A stretch of DNA of 64,000 nt. Source: DASXHY01 sp036272195 (GTDB lineage: Bacteria > Verrucomicrobiota > Verrucomicrobiia > Limisphaerales > DASXHY01). Both the position numbers and the translations under genes were made by a program. Where the stretch lies: positions 62,001-126,000 of the forward strand of contig DATAZE010000049.1 of NCBI GenBank assembly GCA_036272195.1, in the 5' to 3' direction. The stretch's first letter is position 1. Each line of letters begins with the position of its first letter. Below the pieces are notes generated by a model. The model ran no database searches. It was not told the origin of the DNA and was given only the letters and a program-made list of their open reading frames with translations. Positions 1-8,206 of the stretch are shown here, in pieces.

Positions 1-1
1 G

Positions 2-280
2 ATCCATCAGGCCCTAATGGTCGGCCACCTGACGCCTTACGACCCCGCCTACACCCAGCAACTCGCCGCTGCACAACACGCCCTCACCCCAAGCGTCGGT
101 TCGTGGCTCGCGCATGAACAGGCGCTCGGGTTGCTTTACAATTCCTTGCTTCAACAAAGCACTTTATGGGCGTTCGTCGAGAACTTCCGACTCTTCGGAA
201 TTTTGTGCTTGGTTTGCCTTCCCCTGATTTTATTATTCAAACGCGTCCGGCGCGGACAAAAGGCTATCGCGGCGCATTGA
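2..280 (+). CDS. DHA2-type MFS multidrug exporter, C-terminal fragment
   Basis: Only the last 92 codons are inside the window; the reading frame is open from base 2, so the gene begins to the left. The fragment carries the HLTPYDPAY segment followed by a final hydrophobic helix (around LFGILCLVCLPLILLF) and a short basic tail (FKRVRRGQK). This order is typical of the end of EmrB/QacA-type proton-driven drug exporters with 14 membrane helices: a periplasmic loop, the last helix, then cytoplasmic Arg/Lys. Family assignment comes from recognising this tail and cannot be tested against the missing transport core. It ends 120 bases before the lactate operon, separated by a palindromic repeat, so it probably is not part of that operon. 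Confidence 0.72.
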   Translation: MHQALMVGHLTPYDPAYTQQLAAAQHALTPSVGSWLAHEQALGLLYNSLLQQSTLWAFVENFRLFGILCLVCLPLILLFKRVRRGQKAIAAH

Positions 281-284
281 GGTT

Positions 285-393
285 GGTCAAATCAGTTAAA
301 TAAGTTAAATGGGTTAAATTAGTGAATGAGCAGCGAATCGCAGAGTCCCCACCCATTGAACCGATTTAACTTATTTAATTCGTTTAACTGACC
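285..393. repeat. Palindromic TTAAAT-rich intergenic repeat (copy 1)
   Basis: The left arm has repeated GTTAAAT units (AGTTAAATAAGTTAAATGGG near 294-313). The right arm has the complement (near 363-391, GATTTAACTTATTTAA then GTTTAACTG). The two arms could fold into a long imperfect hairpin between the exporter and lutA. A related element occurs at 48685-48776. Confidence 0.7.
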
Positions 394-400
394 GCTCACC

Positions 401-1117
401 ATGACCGTCACGCTTTTCATCCCTTGCTTTGTGGACCTGATGTTTCCGCGCGTCGGTATCAGCATCGTCGAGATTTTTGAAAAGCTCGGACATAAAATCG
501 AGTATCCGGAAGACCTCACTTGCTGCGGACAGCCGGCTTTCAACTCCGGTTATTGGCCGGAAGCGCGCGAAGTCGCATTGCCGGTTTTGAAACGCCTGCG
601 GAACACCGAAGTCGTTGTAATTGCCTCCGGTTCCTGCGGTGCCATGCTGAAGGTTTTTTATCCGCAACTCTTCGCCGGGACCGAACACGAGAAAGCGGCG
701 CAGGAGCTCTCGGCAAAGTGCTATGAATTTTCTGATTTTCTCGTCACTAAATTGGGTGTTACCGATCTCGGCGCGCGTTTTCCCGCGAAGGTCACCTTTC
801 ACGACGGCTGCCACGGTTTGCGCGAACTCGGCAACAAAAAACCCGCGCGCGATTTGCTCGCCAAAGTGCGCGGTCTTGAACTCGTGGAAATGCGCGATGC
901 CGAGACCTGCTGCGGCTTCGGCGGAACATTTGCGGCAAAGTTTCCGATGATCTCCACTGCCATGGGCGAAGTGAAATGCGCATCCGCCTCTGAAACCGGC
1001 GCGGAGTATATCGTCTCGAACGATTCCAGCTGTCTCATGCACGTCCAGGGCCTGCTCGATAAACAAGGCCGTAAACTTAAAACCATTCACCTGGCCGAAG
1101 TGCTCGCGAGCAAATAA
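401..1117 (+). CDS. lutA: Lactate utilization protein LutA (Fe-S oxidoreductase subunit)
   Basis: A 238-residue protein of the LutA/YkgE type, one of three subunits of the LutABC L-lactate oxidation complex, which passes electrons from lactate to the respiratory chain. It has the two CCG-type cysteine motifs of this family: CCGQP at residues 41-45 and CCGFGG at residues 170-175. These resemble the heterodisulfide-reductase CCG domains that bind an Fe-S cluster or cofactor. A further Cys lies in SGSCGAM near residue 79 and another in HDGCHG near 137. The length matches the family (about 240). It is first in a lutA-lutB-lutC run on the same strand, which strongly supports the call. The substrate (lactate rather than another 2-hydroxy acid) is inferred from family and operon. 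Confidence 0.9.
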   Translation: MTVTLFIPCFVDLMFPRVGISIVEIFEKLGHKIEYPEDLTCCGQPAFNSGYWPEAREVALPVLKRLRNTEVVVIASGSCGAMLKVFYPQLFAGTEHEKAAQELSAKCYEFSDFLVTKLGVTDLGARFPAKVTFHDGCHGLRELGNKKPARDLLAKVRGLELVEMRDAETCCGFGGTFAAKFPMISTAMGEVKCASASETGAEYIVSNDSSCLMHVQGLLDKQGRKLKTIHLAEVLASK

Positions 1118-1123
1118 CCATCA

Positions 1124-1227
1124 AAACCGCAGATGAACGCAAATGCACACAGATTGGGAAAGGGGCGCATTACGGATAACACAAAAACTTTTCGCATCTG
1201 CGTTTATTTACGTTCATGTGCGGTTGA
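1124..1227. repeat. Palindromic CCGCAGATGAACGC-type intergenic repeat (copy 1)
   Basis: Left arm AACCGCAGATGAACGC (from 1124) and right arm reading back as CGCATCTGCG...CGTTCATGTGCGGTT (1193-1226) form an imperfect inverted repeat that fills the lutA-lutB gap. A related copy lies at 8103-8206 between cysD and cysN. The gap would interrupt the lut operon with a hairpin in the mRNA. Confidence 0.7.
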
Positions 1228-1233
1228 AATTTG

Positions 1234-2628
1234 ATGATCTCGCCCTTCCAACAATTCAAAGCGCAGGCGGAAATCCTCACGCATGATTTGCGGCATCGCG
1301 ATATCGTCCAGACCGCGTTACGCAAATACGAGATCGTGCGCGACAAATCGCGCGGCGCATTCCAGGATTACCCCTCTGCACGACAGGCGGCGGCCGAGAC
1401 CAAATGGGAAGCCCTCAATCATCTCGATAAATATCTCGAGCAATTCGCCGCCAAACTCGAAGCGCGCGGCACGAAAGTTCATTGGGCCACCACCGGTGAA
1501 CAGGCGCGCGACATCATCCTCGGCATCATTCGTGAAAAAAAGGCGCGCTCCATCGTCAAGTCCAAGGCGATGACCTCGGAGGAAATCCATCTCAATCACG
1601 CCCTCGAACACGAGGGATTTGAAGTTGTGGAATCCGACCTGGGCGAATTCATCGTCCAACTTCGCAAAGAAACGCCGTATCATATCGTGTTTCCGGCGAT
1701 GCATCTCACGCGCGGCGACATTAAGGAATTATTCAATCGCGAACTGAACGCCAATTCAACCGACAATCCCGAGGAATTGACCATGGTCGCGCGCCGCGTC
1801 CTGCGGCAGAAATATATTCATGCCGACATTGGTTTCACCGGCGCGAATTTCGCCATCGCCGAAACCGGGATGATTTCCATCACGGAAAATGAGGGCAACG
1901 CCCGTCTGACCGCCGCGCTGCCGAAAACCATGATCACGCTGCTAGGCATCGAGAAAGTCTTGCCGCGCCTCGAAGACCTGGCGTTGTTTCTCCCGCTGTT
2001 GGCCACCTCCGGCACTGGCCAGGCGCTCACTTGTTACAACACGATGTACGGCGGTCCGCGCCAACCCGGCGAATTTGATGGTCCGGAGGAATATCACGTC
2101 ATCCTGCTCGACAATCGCCGCACTGAATTACTTGCCGACCCAGAGCAACGTGATGCGCTGCATTGCATTCGTTGCGGGGCGTGCCTGAATGTCTGTCCCA
2201 TCTTTCGCAACGTCGGTGGCCACACCTACGGCACCACCTATTCCGGGCCCATCGGCTCGGTCATCACGCCGCATCTGCGCGGGCTACAGGATTGGAAGCA
2301 TCTTTCGTTTTCCAGTTCGCTCTGCGGCGCGTGCAGCGAGACATGCCCCGTCAAAATTGACCTCGCGCATCACCTTCTCCAAAACCGCCGCAATGCATCG
2401 TACGAAAAACCGTCGTTCCTTTGGAAAACGGGTTTCAAGATTTTCTCGTTCATCTTCAATCGCCCCGCGCTTTACAAATTAATTGGCCCGCTCGGACGCA
2501 TTGGTCAAAAATTGCACCCGCTAATCAAAGGCACAAAATTAGACCCTGCCTACGCGTGGACGAAAACTCGCGAAGCCCCAAAAATCGCGCCGCGGACGTT
2601 CAAGGAATATTGGAGGGAACGGAGATGA
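1234..2628 (+). CDS. lutB: Lactate utilization protein LutB (LUD domain plus two 4Fe-4S centres)
   Basis: A 464-residue LutB/YkgF-type subunit. The N-terminal two thirds are the LUD (lactate utilization) fold, with the segment TGANFAIAETGMI typical of the family. The C-terminal third holds two ferredoxin-like cysteine clusters: CIRCGACLNVCP around residues 311-322 and CGACSETCP around residue 365, expected to bind [4Fe-4S] clusters. The ATG at 1234 is taken as start; a TTG directly before it (1231) is in frame and cannot be excluded. There is no clear ribosome binding site, since the upstream 100 bases are a palindromic repeat. The stop overlaps the lutC start (ATGA), so LutB and LutC are probably translationally coupled. 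Function is known from LutABC of Bacillus and relatives. Confidence 0.92.
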   Translation: MISPFQQFKAQAEILTHDLRHRDIVQTALRKYEIVRDKSRGAFQDYPSARQAAAETKWEALNHLDKYLEQFAAKLEARGTKVHWATTGEQARDIILGIIREKKARSIVKSKAMTSEEIHLNHALEHEGFEVVESDLGEFIVQLRKETPYHIVFPAMHLTRGDIKELFNRELNANSTDNPEELTMVARRVLRQKYIHADIGFTGANFAIAETGMISITENEGNARLTAALPKTMITLLGIEKVLPRLEDLALFLPLLATSGTGQALTCYNTMYGGPRQPGEFDGPEEYHVILLDNRRTELLADPEQRDALHCIRCGACLNVCPIFRNVGGHTYGTTYSGPIGSVITPHLRGLQDWKHLSFSSSLCGACSETCPVKIDLAHHLLQNRRNASYEKPSFLWKTGFKIFSFIFNRPALYKLIGPLGRIGQKLHPLIKGTKLDPAYAWTKTREAPKIAPRTFKEYWRERR

Positions 2629-3311
2629 CCGAACGCGAAAAAATCTTTGCGCGCATCCGCGAAGCACTTTCCGTCAAAGCGCCGTTGCCCGGTCACCAAG
2701 ATACCGGCCGTCATGCGCCCGCAACCGGCGCGCCCTCCGCGCACGCCCGTGAATGGCTTCCGCCCGTCAGCGATTCCTTTGAAGACCAACTCGCTCGCTT
2801 TCGCGCCAATGCCACCGACCTGAAAGCCACATTTTATTTCTGTAACAGCCGCGACGAGTTCACGAAGTTACTGACCGAATTGCGTGACGTGGAAGGCTGG
2901 AAAAAAGTTGCGTCGCACAGTGGTGAATTGACGGACGCAGCCTGCCAAACTCTCGCACTTCCCGTCTGCCGCACCGATCAGCCATTCAACGCCAGCGAGC
3001 TCGAGGCCTGCGACGCCGGAATCACGGAATGCGATGCCCTCGTCGCGCAAACCGGTAGTGTGCTGGTCACCAACCGCAGTGCCGGCGGCCGCGCACTGTC
3101 AGTCCTGCCGCCGCATCATGTGGTGCTGGCACGCCGGGAACAATTGCTGCGCGATTTGCCGGCGGCGTTTGAGTTGTTGAAGAAAAAATACGCCGCGAAC
3201 TACCCCAGCATGATTTCGTTCATCACCGGCCCGAGCCGCACCGGCGACATCGAGCGCATCCTCGTACTCGGCGCGCACGGCCCGAAGAAGCTTACGATTT
3301 TCTGCGTGTGA
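2625..3311 (+). CDS. lutC: Lactate utilization protein LutC
   Basis: A 228-residue LUD-domain protein, third subunit of the lactate oxidation complex. It begins MTEREKIFARIREAL and contains a conserved ECDALVAQTGSVLV-like stretch and the C-terminal FITGPSRTGDIERILVLGAHGP segment, which are hallmarks of LutC/YkgG. The start is chosen at the ATG inside the ATGA overlap with lutB (2625-2628), preceded by GGAGGGAACGGAG, a good Shine-Dalgarno match. An in-frame extension upstream lies inside lutB and is rejected. It ends 6 bases before the convergent smpB stop codon. Confidence 0.92.
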   Translation: MTEREKIFARIREALSVKAPLPGHQDTGRHAPATGAPSAHAREWLPPVSDSFEDQLARFRANATDLKATFYFCNSRDEFTKLLTELRDVEGWKKVASHSGELTDAACQTLALPVCRTDQPFNASELEACDAGITECDALVAQTGSVLVTNRSAGGRALSVLPPHHVVLARREQLLRDLPAAFELLKKKYAANYPSMISFITGPSRTGDIERILVLGAHGPKKLTIFCV

Positions 3312-3317
3312 ACCGCC

Positions 3318-3773
3318 TTATTTTCCCTTGGTCCGCTGCATCTGCACGCGTTTGAGTTCGCGATCGGACTCGCGCTTTTTCAAGTCCTCCCGCTTGTCGT
3401 ATTGCACCTTGCCTTTGCCAACACCCAAAGCGACCTTCACCTTCCCGTTCTTCCAATAAAGTGAAAGCGGCACCAACGCATTGCCCTTCACGGACGCGAG
3501 GCTGAAAAGTTTTCGAATCTCAGATTTGTGCAGCAGGAGCTTTCGCACCGCCTTCGGCTCATGGTTCTGGAGATTGCCCTGCGCATATTCGTCGATATGC
3601 GCGTTGTGGAGAAAAACCTGGTTATTCTCCACGCGCGCAAAAGCGTCGCCGATCTGCCCCTTGCCCGCGCGCAACGCCTTCACCTCCGTGCCGTGGAGCA
3701 CAATGCCCGCCTCGAACGTCTCGAGGATGTGATAATCTCGCCGCGCTTTTGAATTGGTGACGATGTCGGCCAT
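3318..3773 (-). CDS. smpB: SsrA-binding protein SmpB
   Basis: SmpB binds tmRNA (SsrA) and delivers it to stalled ribosomes for trans-translation. The protein contains the family signatures GTEVKALRAGK and AHIDEYAQGN, the ILLHKSEIRKL-type segment (here KLLLHKSEIRKLF), and a lysine/arginine-rich C-terminal tail (KRESDRELKRVQMQRTKGK) that enters the ribosome. The ATG at 3773 (MADIVTNSKARRDYHI) gives 151 residues, the usual length; an in-frame ATG at 3800 would add nine residues. The gene converges with lutC and lies downstream of rpoZ, from which a terminator separates it. The tmRNA gene itself was not seen in this window. Confidence 0.93.
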   Translation of the reverse strand: MADIVTNSKARRDYHILETFEAGIVLHGTEVKALRAGKGQIGDAFARVENNQVFLHNAHIDEYAQGNLQNHEPKAVRKLLLHKSEIRKLFSLASVKGNALVPLSLYWKNGKVKVALGVGKGKVQYDKREDLKKRESDRELKRVQMQRTKGK

Positions 3774-3823
3774 CTGTTTCAGTTTATCCACAGATTTCAC
3801 AAATTAAAAACGCAAAGCTAAAC

Positions 3824-3847
3824 AAAAAGCCCGCCGTCAGGCGGGCT
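3824..3847 (-). terminator. Rho-independent terminator after rpoZ
   Basis: A perfect 8-bp stem (AGCCCGCC / GGCGGGCT, 3828-3835 and 3840-3847) with a 4-base loop is followed, on the minus strand, by a T-rich tract (TTTTTGTTT). It lies between rpoZ and smpB, so it ends the rpoZ transcript. Confidence 0.85.
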
Positions 3848-3886
3848 AAAGTATCTGCGTCAATCCGCCAAATCTGCGGATGATAA

Positions 3887-4144
3887 TCAGCGTTTCTTGG
3901 CGCGTTTCTTCGCGGTTGGCCGCGTCAATTCCACCAGTTCGGGCATTTCAAAACCGATCTTGTCTTCAATGATTTCGCTGAGCGCGATGTCCGCCACGCC
4001 CATGCTCGGAGGCGCATCGATGAGCGGACGGCTCATGGCGCCAGCGCCCGCATTGAGCTGGCGCACGCGGCGTGAAACCAAATTCACCAGAACGTTGGGA
4101 TTTCCAACCTTCTCCAAAGCTTTTTTCGTTAATTCAGCGTTCAA
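3887..4144 (-). CDS. rpoZ: DNA-directed RNA polymerase omega subunit
   Basis: Omega assists assembly of the beta-prime subunit of RNA polymerase. The 85-residue product has the conserved NVLVNLVSRRVRQL segment followed by small residues, then ADIALSEIIEDKI, matching omega proteins, and a basic Lys/Arg tail (TAKKRAKKR). There is no ATG at the expected place. A TTG at 4144 gives a start NAELTKKALEKVGNP, which aligns with the usual omega N-terminus and has a purine-rich stretch (GGGAAAGAAA) just upstream. An in-frame ATG at 4237 would add 31 unrelated residues. It diverges from the prenyl synthase gene. Confidence 0.82.
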   Translation of the reverse strand: MNAELTKKALEKVGNPNVLVNLVSRRVRQLNAGAGAMSRPLIDAPPSMGVADIALSEIIEDKIGFEMPELVELTRPTAKKRAKKR

Positions 4145-4262
4145 GATTTTCTTTCCCGTTTCGAGACCAGCGCAGTAAAATAGCTGGTATTCACTCGAAA
4201 GCAATAGAAAACTTCGGAATCCGCTTGCGCCGCGCAAGCCCTTTTCCTACAACACCAGCCGC

Positions 4263-5174
4263 ATGTCTGTGTCGAATAAAGTTCAAAGTCGCTTCGATCT
4301 GGAGAAATTCCTCGCTTCCAGCACCGCGTCCGTAAATGACGCCCTTAACAAATTCCTGCCCTCGGAGAAAACCAAGCCCGCGACCATCCACAAGGCGATG
4401 CGCTACTCGATCTTCGCAGGCGGCAAACGCATGCGACCGGCCCTGTGCCTGGCCGCCGCTGCTGCGTGCGGAGGGCGCGAAGCTGACGCCATGCCGCTCG
4501 CCTGCGCCGTCGAGTGCATTCACACGTATTCGCTCGTGCACGACGATTTGCCCGCGATGGACAACGACGACTACCGGCGCGGCAAATTAACGAACCATAA
4601 AGTCTTCGGCGAAGGCATCGCCGTGCTCGCCGGAGACGCCTTGCTGACGCAGGCGTTTGAAATTGCCGCGAAGTCCAAAGGTTGGCCGCGCTATTCCCAC
4701 CAACAAATTATCCTGGAACTCGCCAATGCCTCCGGCTCCTTGCAACTCATCGCCGGGCAGGTTGCCGATTTGGAAGGCGAAGGCAAAAAAACCTCCGCCG
4801 AGCAATTACGTTACATTCACGAGCGCAAAACTTCCGCGCTACTCTGTTGCTCGGTCCGTCTCGGCGGCATGAGCGCGAATTGCTCGCCCGCGCAGCTCAA
4901 GGGGCTCACGGATTTTGGTTACCACGTCGGCCTCGCGTTCCAGGTCATCGATGACATTCTCGACGTGACGCAGACGAGCGAGCAACTCGGTAAAACCGCA
5001 GGCAAAGACACCAAGGCGCAAAAGGCGACCTATCCCTCAATTGTGGGTCTGGAGAAATCGCGCAAGATTGCAACGGAACTGACGAACAAGGCATTTGCGG
5101 CGCTGAAGATTTTCAAGGGAAAAGCCGACGCACTGGAGGCTCTGGCGGAATTTCTTTTGAAACGGGATCGATAA
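4263..5174 (+). CDS. ispA: Polyprenyl (farnesyl/geranylgeranyl) diphosphate synthase
   Basis: A trans-isoprenyl diphosphate synthase (303 residues) that condenses isopentenyl diphosphate with an allylic diphosphate. The first aspartate-rich motif DDLPAMD is at residues 94-100 and the second, DDILD, near residue 230; both bind Mg2+-diphosphate. The GGKRMRPAL segment near residue 53 and KATYPSIVGLE near residue 250 are standard. The residues before the first DDxxxxD are His-Thr-Tyr-Ser, the usual IspA context, which suggests a C15 or C20 product, but chain length cannot be settled by eye. The product feeds quinone, undecaprenyl and carotenoid pathways, and may supply the UbiA-type enzyme at 12.9 kb. 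Confidence 0.88.
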   Translation: MSVSNKVQSRFDLEKFLASSTASVNDALNKFLPSEKTKPATIHKAMRYSIFAGGKRMRPALCLAAAAACGGREADAMPLACAVECIHTYSLVHDDLPAMDNDDYRRGKLTNHKVFGEGIAVLAGDALLTQAFEIAAKSKGWPRYSHQQIILELANASGSLQLIAGQVADLEGEGKKTSAEQLRYIHERKTSALLCCSVRLGGMSANCSPAQLKGLTDFGYHVGLAFQVIDDILDVTQTSEQLGKTAGKDTKAQKATYPSIVGLEKSRKIATELTNKAFAALKIFKGKADALEALAEFLLKRDR

Positions 5175-5239
5175 TCAGGCCTATCGTTCGGAACGACCGC
5201 TGCAGACTTCACAAATTTGTGTCTTGGCAAAAAAACTGT

Positions 5240-6637
5240 CTACTGCTCCGAGTAAAAATTTTCCACCTTGGCTGCGACGTCTTTGTAACCGATATCGATC
5301 GCGTAAATCTGCTCGAACTGTTCGACTGATTCCTTTTTCTTCTCCATCGCTTCGAAGACAGTGCCAAGATTGTAAACCAAATCCTTCTTTTCTTCGTCGA
5401 AGGTCTGCTTGTCCTTGATGGCCTCCTGGAGAGTGCTGGCAGCCAGCGGATACATCTTCCGTTTGGCAAAACATTGCGCCAGGTAATTCATGGAAGCGAT
5501 TTTTTTGTTCGGGTTGTTCTTCGACTTCTGGAATTCGCCCATCGCCTCGGTGATCTTTCCGGCTTCAAAATACAACACGCCCATCTCGTAACGAATGGAG
5601 AGGTCCGTCGGATTTTTCTCCACGCGTTTTTGGCATTCCGCAATCCGATAAGCCTGTTTCTCGGCATTGATTTGAGCAACCCGGTCGGTATAATCGGGAG
5701 CGGTCGCGTCCAGTTGCTCAATCTGGTAATCAAAGCGCCGCGCTTTGGTCGACGCAATAGCAGCGGCAATGGAGGCATCATTGGCGCCAGCATCGGTGGC
5801 AGTAATTTTTTCGTAATATTGCAGCGCCAGGTCGAATTTCTTCTTTTGGGTATAGAGTTCCGCGATGTTCCGGAGCAACCTCACATTATTAGGCTCAGTT
5901 TTTAACCGAGCTTCGTACTCCGCGATGAGGTTTTGCGCCTGGTCCTCGGTTTTCTGGACGCGATTCTGTTGTTCGAGCGAGACTGCCTCTTTTTCATTCC
6001 GCAAAATATCGCGATACGATCCCTTCCCATCCGCCAGTGCTTCGTAGCCCTCACTCAACGTTTTCCGCGCGGACAAATCTTTCAAGGCCTGGTGCAGTTC
6101 GGCGTCGCCAGGAGTCAGGCGCGCCAACTCCATCAGAAGCCTTTCCGCGCGCTGGGCCTCGCCGGTTTCGGCCAGCATGTTCGCGTATTGGATCGCAATG
6201 TTTTTATCCTTCGGAGAATTTTTAAACAAGATGTCCAGCGACATCACCGCAGTGCGCGGCATTTCCATCGCGATGGCTGCTTCCGCAATTAGCCGATGCC
6301 CGGATGAACTCGCGGGGTCGCTATTAAGAATTTGCTCACCAACCTGCAAAGCCTCCGCGGGGTCGTTTCTACGCAAGGCGATTTGTCCTTTTGCGACCAG
6401 GGGCGAAGAACTCGCGCTGCTCCATGCCTTCTTGAAAAATCCGCCGCCGCTGCCCGCTTTTCGCGCCTGCGCCTGGCGTAATGCCTTTCGACCCTCGTAG
6501 AAAGTAGGCTCCTTTTCCAAAACCTGCATCAGAAGATCGACGGCGTAATCGTAGTTTTCACGGATCAAGGCGTCGTTGCCTTTCTGGAAAATCACTCGGA
6601 CGTCCCGGGAAATCTCATTCACGCTCTTTTCTGCCAT
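5240..6637 (-). CDS. Tetratricopeptide repeat protein
   Basis: A 465-residue protein made largely of TPR-like helical hairpins. Repeats are visible around residues 15-60 (GNDALIRENYDYAVDLLMQVLEKEP), 85-115 (GQIALRRNDPAEALQVGEQ), 255-285 (IAELYTQKKKFDLALQYYEKI), 345-380 (YEMGVLYFEAGKITEAMGEF) and 425-455 (YNLGTVFEAMEKKKESVEQF). There is no signal peptide or membrane helix, so it is probably a cytoplasmic scaffold for protein-protein contact. A coiled-coil-like stretch rich in Glu/Gln lies near residues 215-245. It has no enzymatic motif. It converges with the prenyl synthase gene, with 65 bases between the stop codons. Function unknown. Confidence 0.85.
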   Translation of the reverse strand: MAEKSVNEISRDVRVIFQKGNDALIRENYDYAVDLLMQVLEKEPTFYEGRKALRQAQARKAGSGGGFFKKAWSSASSSPLVAKGQIALRRNDPAEALQVGEQILNSDPASSSGHRLIAEAAIAMEMPRTAVMSLDILFKNSPKDKNIAIQYANMLAETGEAQRAERLLMELARLTPGDAELHQALKDLSARKTLSEGYEALADGKGSYRDILRNEKEAVSLEQQNRVQKTEDQAQNLIAEYEARLKTEPNNVRLLRNIAELYTQKKKFDLALQYYEKITATDAGANDASIAAAIASTKARRFDYQIEQLDATAPDYTDRVAQINAEKQAYRIAECQKRVEKNPTDLSIRYEMGVLYFEAGKITEAMGEFQKSKNNPNKKIASMNYLAQCFAKRKMYPLAASTLQEAIKDKQTFDEEKKDLVYNLGTVFEAMEKKKESVEQFEQIYAIDIGYKDVAAKVENFYSEQ

Positions 6638-6687
6638 GACCGCATTTTAATGCTAGAGCCGGTGAAAAATCCACTCGAAAGCGCCAT

Positions 6688-6767
6688 GCGGCACGGGCGT
6701 CTCGCCCGCGCGTTTCAATTCAATCTCTTCGGGGTAGATTTGCACGGGCAAGATGCCCGTGCCACTA
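6688..6767. repeat. GGCACGGGCGTC palindromic element (copy 1 of 3)
   Basis: Left arm GCGGCACGGGCGTCTCGCCC and right arm GGGCAAGATGCCCGTGCCAC form nested inverted repeats just past the cysN stop codon. Other copies are at 13828-13912 and 16334-16405. Position at gene ends suggests a role as a terminator or mRNA 3-prime stabiliser, which is inference. Confidence 0.8.
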
Positions 6768-6768
6768 A

Positions 6769-8088
6769 CTAAATCGTGAAATCCACGTCGTCCGGTTTCA
6801 CCGTCTCGGTTGGTGGCATAAACATTCCCGCGCCAACGGTCGCGTTCGTGCCTTGCTCGATCAAAATGAACGAACCGGTCAAACGGTTCGTAGTGTAGCC
6901 GTCGAACACCAGCGGCTTGGAAGTCTTCAGCCGAATCACCCCGATGTCGTTCACGGCGAGTTCAGCGGGGTTTGGCACGGATTCGAACGTGGATAGCTTT
7001 ATACGGCTTTCCAGACTTGTGACGACCGCTTGCACGGTCTGGGTGGTGTGTTTGACGAAATATTTTTTTCCCTGCTGAAGCGGCTTCGGATGCATCCAAC
7101 AAATCTTGGCGTGCAGATCTGAATTCATACCCGGCAGATTTTCAAAACCCACCAGCATGTCTCCGCGGCTGATGTCGATATCATCTTCCAGGCAAATCGT
7201 CACCGACTGCGGAGAAAACGCTTCTTCAATGGAGCCGTTGAGCGTCCAAATGTCTTTAATCTTGCTCTTCAACCCGCCGGGTAACGCGAGAACGCTTTGG
7301 CCTTTGCGAACAATCCCGCCCGCGATTTGCCCGCTCAGTCCGCGAAAATCGTGCAGTGAATGGTCGGTGGGATCGTTCGGGCGATTCACCCATTGGACCG
7401 GAAAGCGAAACGCGTTCAAGTTCCAATCGCTGGCGATGTGAACCGTTTCCAGGTGACCCAGCAAATTCGGGCCTTGATACCAGGGCGTAAATTTCGAAGT
7501 GTCCACCACGTTATCGCCGTTCAACGCACTGATGGGGATGAATTTCACGTCGCGAAAAACATCCAGCCGCGGCAGAAAACTTTCGATCTCATCGCGGATT
7601 TCTAAAAACCGGTCTTCGCTCCAATCCACCAGGTCCATTTTATTGACCGCGATGACGATGTGCGGAATCCCAAGCAGCGCCGCGATATACGTGTGCCGGC
7701 GGGTTTGCTCGATGACTCCCTGCCGAGCATCGACAAGCACGATCGAGAGATTTGCCGTCGAGGCGCCCGTTACCATGTTGCGGGTGTATTGCACATGGCC
7801 GGGCGTGTCCGCCACGATGAACCTGCGTTTCGGGGTCGCGAAATAACGATAAGCGACATCGATCGTAATGCCTTGCTCGCGCTCCGCGCGGAGGCCGTCA
7901 GTCAGGTTTGCGAGATTGATCTGGCCGCCACCGGTGATATCGGCGCTGCGTTCGAGCGCTTCAATCTGATCCTCCATCAAGTTTTTGGAGTCGTAAAGCA
8001 ACCGGCCGATCAGCGTGGACTTGCCGTCGTCCACCGAGCCGCAGGTGTTGAAGCGAAGGATTTCGATTGGATGTTGGGAGAGGGCCAT
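6769..8088 (-). CDS. cysN: Sulfate adenylyltransferase GTPase subunit CysN
   Basis: CysN is the GTP-hydrolysing partner of CysD in ATP sulfurylase, which makes adenosine 5-phosphosulfate (APS) from sulfate and ATP. The 439-residue protein has the EF-Tu-like GTPase motifs: P-loop GSVDDGKS at residues 17-24, DTPGH at 94-98 and NKMD at 149-152, followed by two beta-barrel domains. It ends at the length of CysN alone, so no APS kinase (CysC) domain is fused to it. It is the last gene of a leftward cysI-cysH-cysD-cysN run, 116 bases after cysD, with a palindromic repeat in between. Confidence 0.93.
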   Translation of the reverse strand: MALSQHPIEILRFNTCGSVDDGKSTLIGRLLYDSKNLMEDQIEALERSADITGGGQINLANLTDGLRAEREQGITIDVAYRYFATPKRRFIVADTPGHVQYTRNMVTGASTANLSIVLVDARQGVIEQTRRHTYIAALLGIPHIVIAVNKMDLVDWSEDRFLEIRDEIESFLPRLDVFRDVKFIPISALNGDNVVDTSKFTPWYQGPNLLGHLETVHIASDWNLNAFRFPVQWVNRPNDPTDHSLHDFRGLSGQIAGGIVRKGQSVLALPGGLKSKIKDIWTLNGSIEEAFSPQSVTICLEDDIDISRGDMLVGFENLPGMNSDLHAKICWMHPKPLQQGKKYFVKHTTQTVQAVVTSLESRIKLSTFESVPNPAELAVNDIGVIRLKTSKPLVFDGYTTNRLTGSFILIEQGTNATVGAGMFMPPTETVKPDDVDFTI

Positions 8089-8102
8089 GAGATTGAAGAT
8101 TT

Positions 8103-8206
8103 TACCGCAAATGAACGCGGATAAACGCAGATGGAGAAAAGACGTTTCCGCAATTAAGAGATAATTGATGACTAAAATCTGTGTTCATCCGAGTTTATAA
8201 GCGGTT
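8103..8206. repeat. Palindromic CCGCAAATGAACGC-type intergenic repeat (copy 2)
   Basis: Left arm ACCGCAAATGAACGCGGATA and right arm reading ATCTGTGTTCATCCGAGTTT then AAGCGGTT fold back imperfectly. It is built from the same units as 1124-1227, here in the cysD-cysN gap. Confidence 0.7.

Noticed and set aside
371..1090. Long open frame on the minus strand across lutA
   Set aside because: It is antisense to lutA, whose protein has clear family motifs; long opposite-strand frames are common at this G+C.
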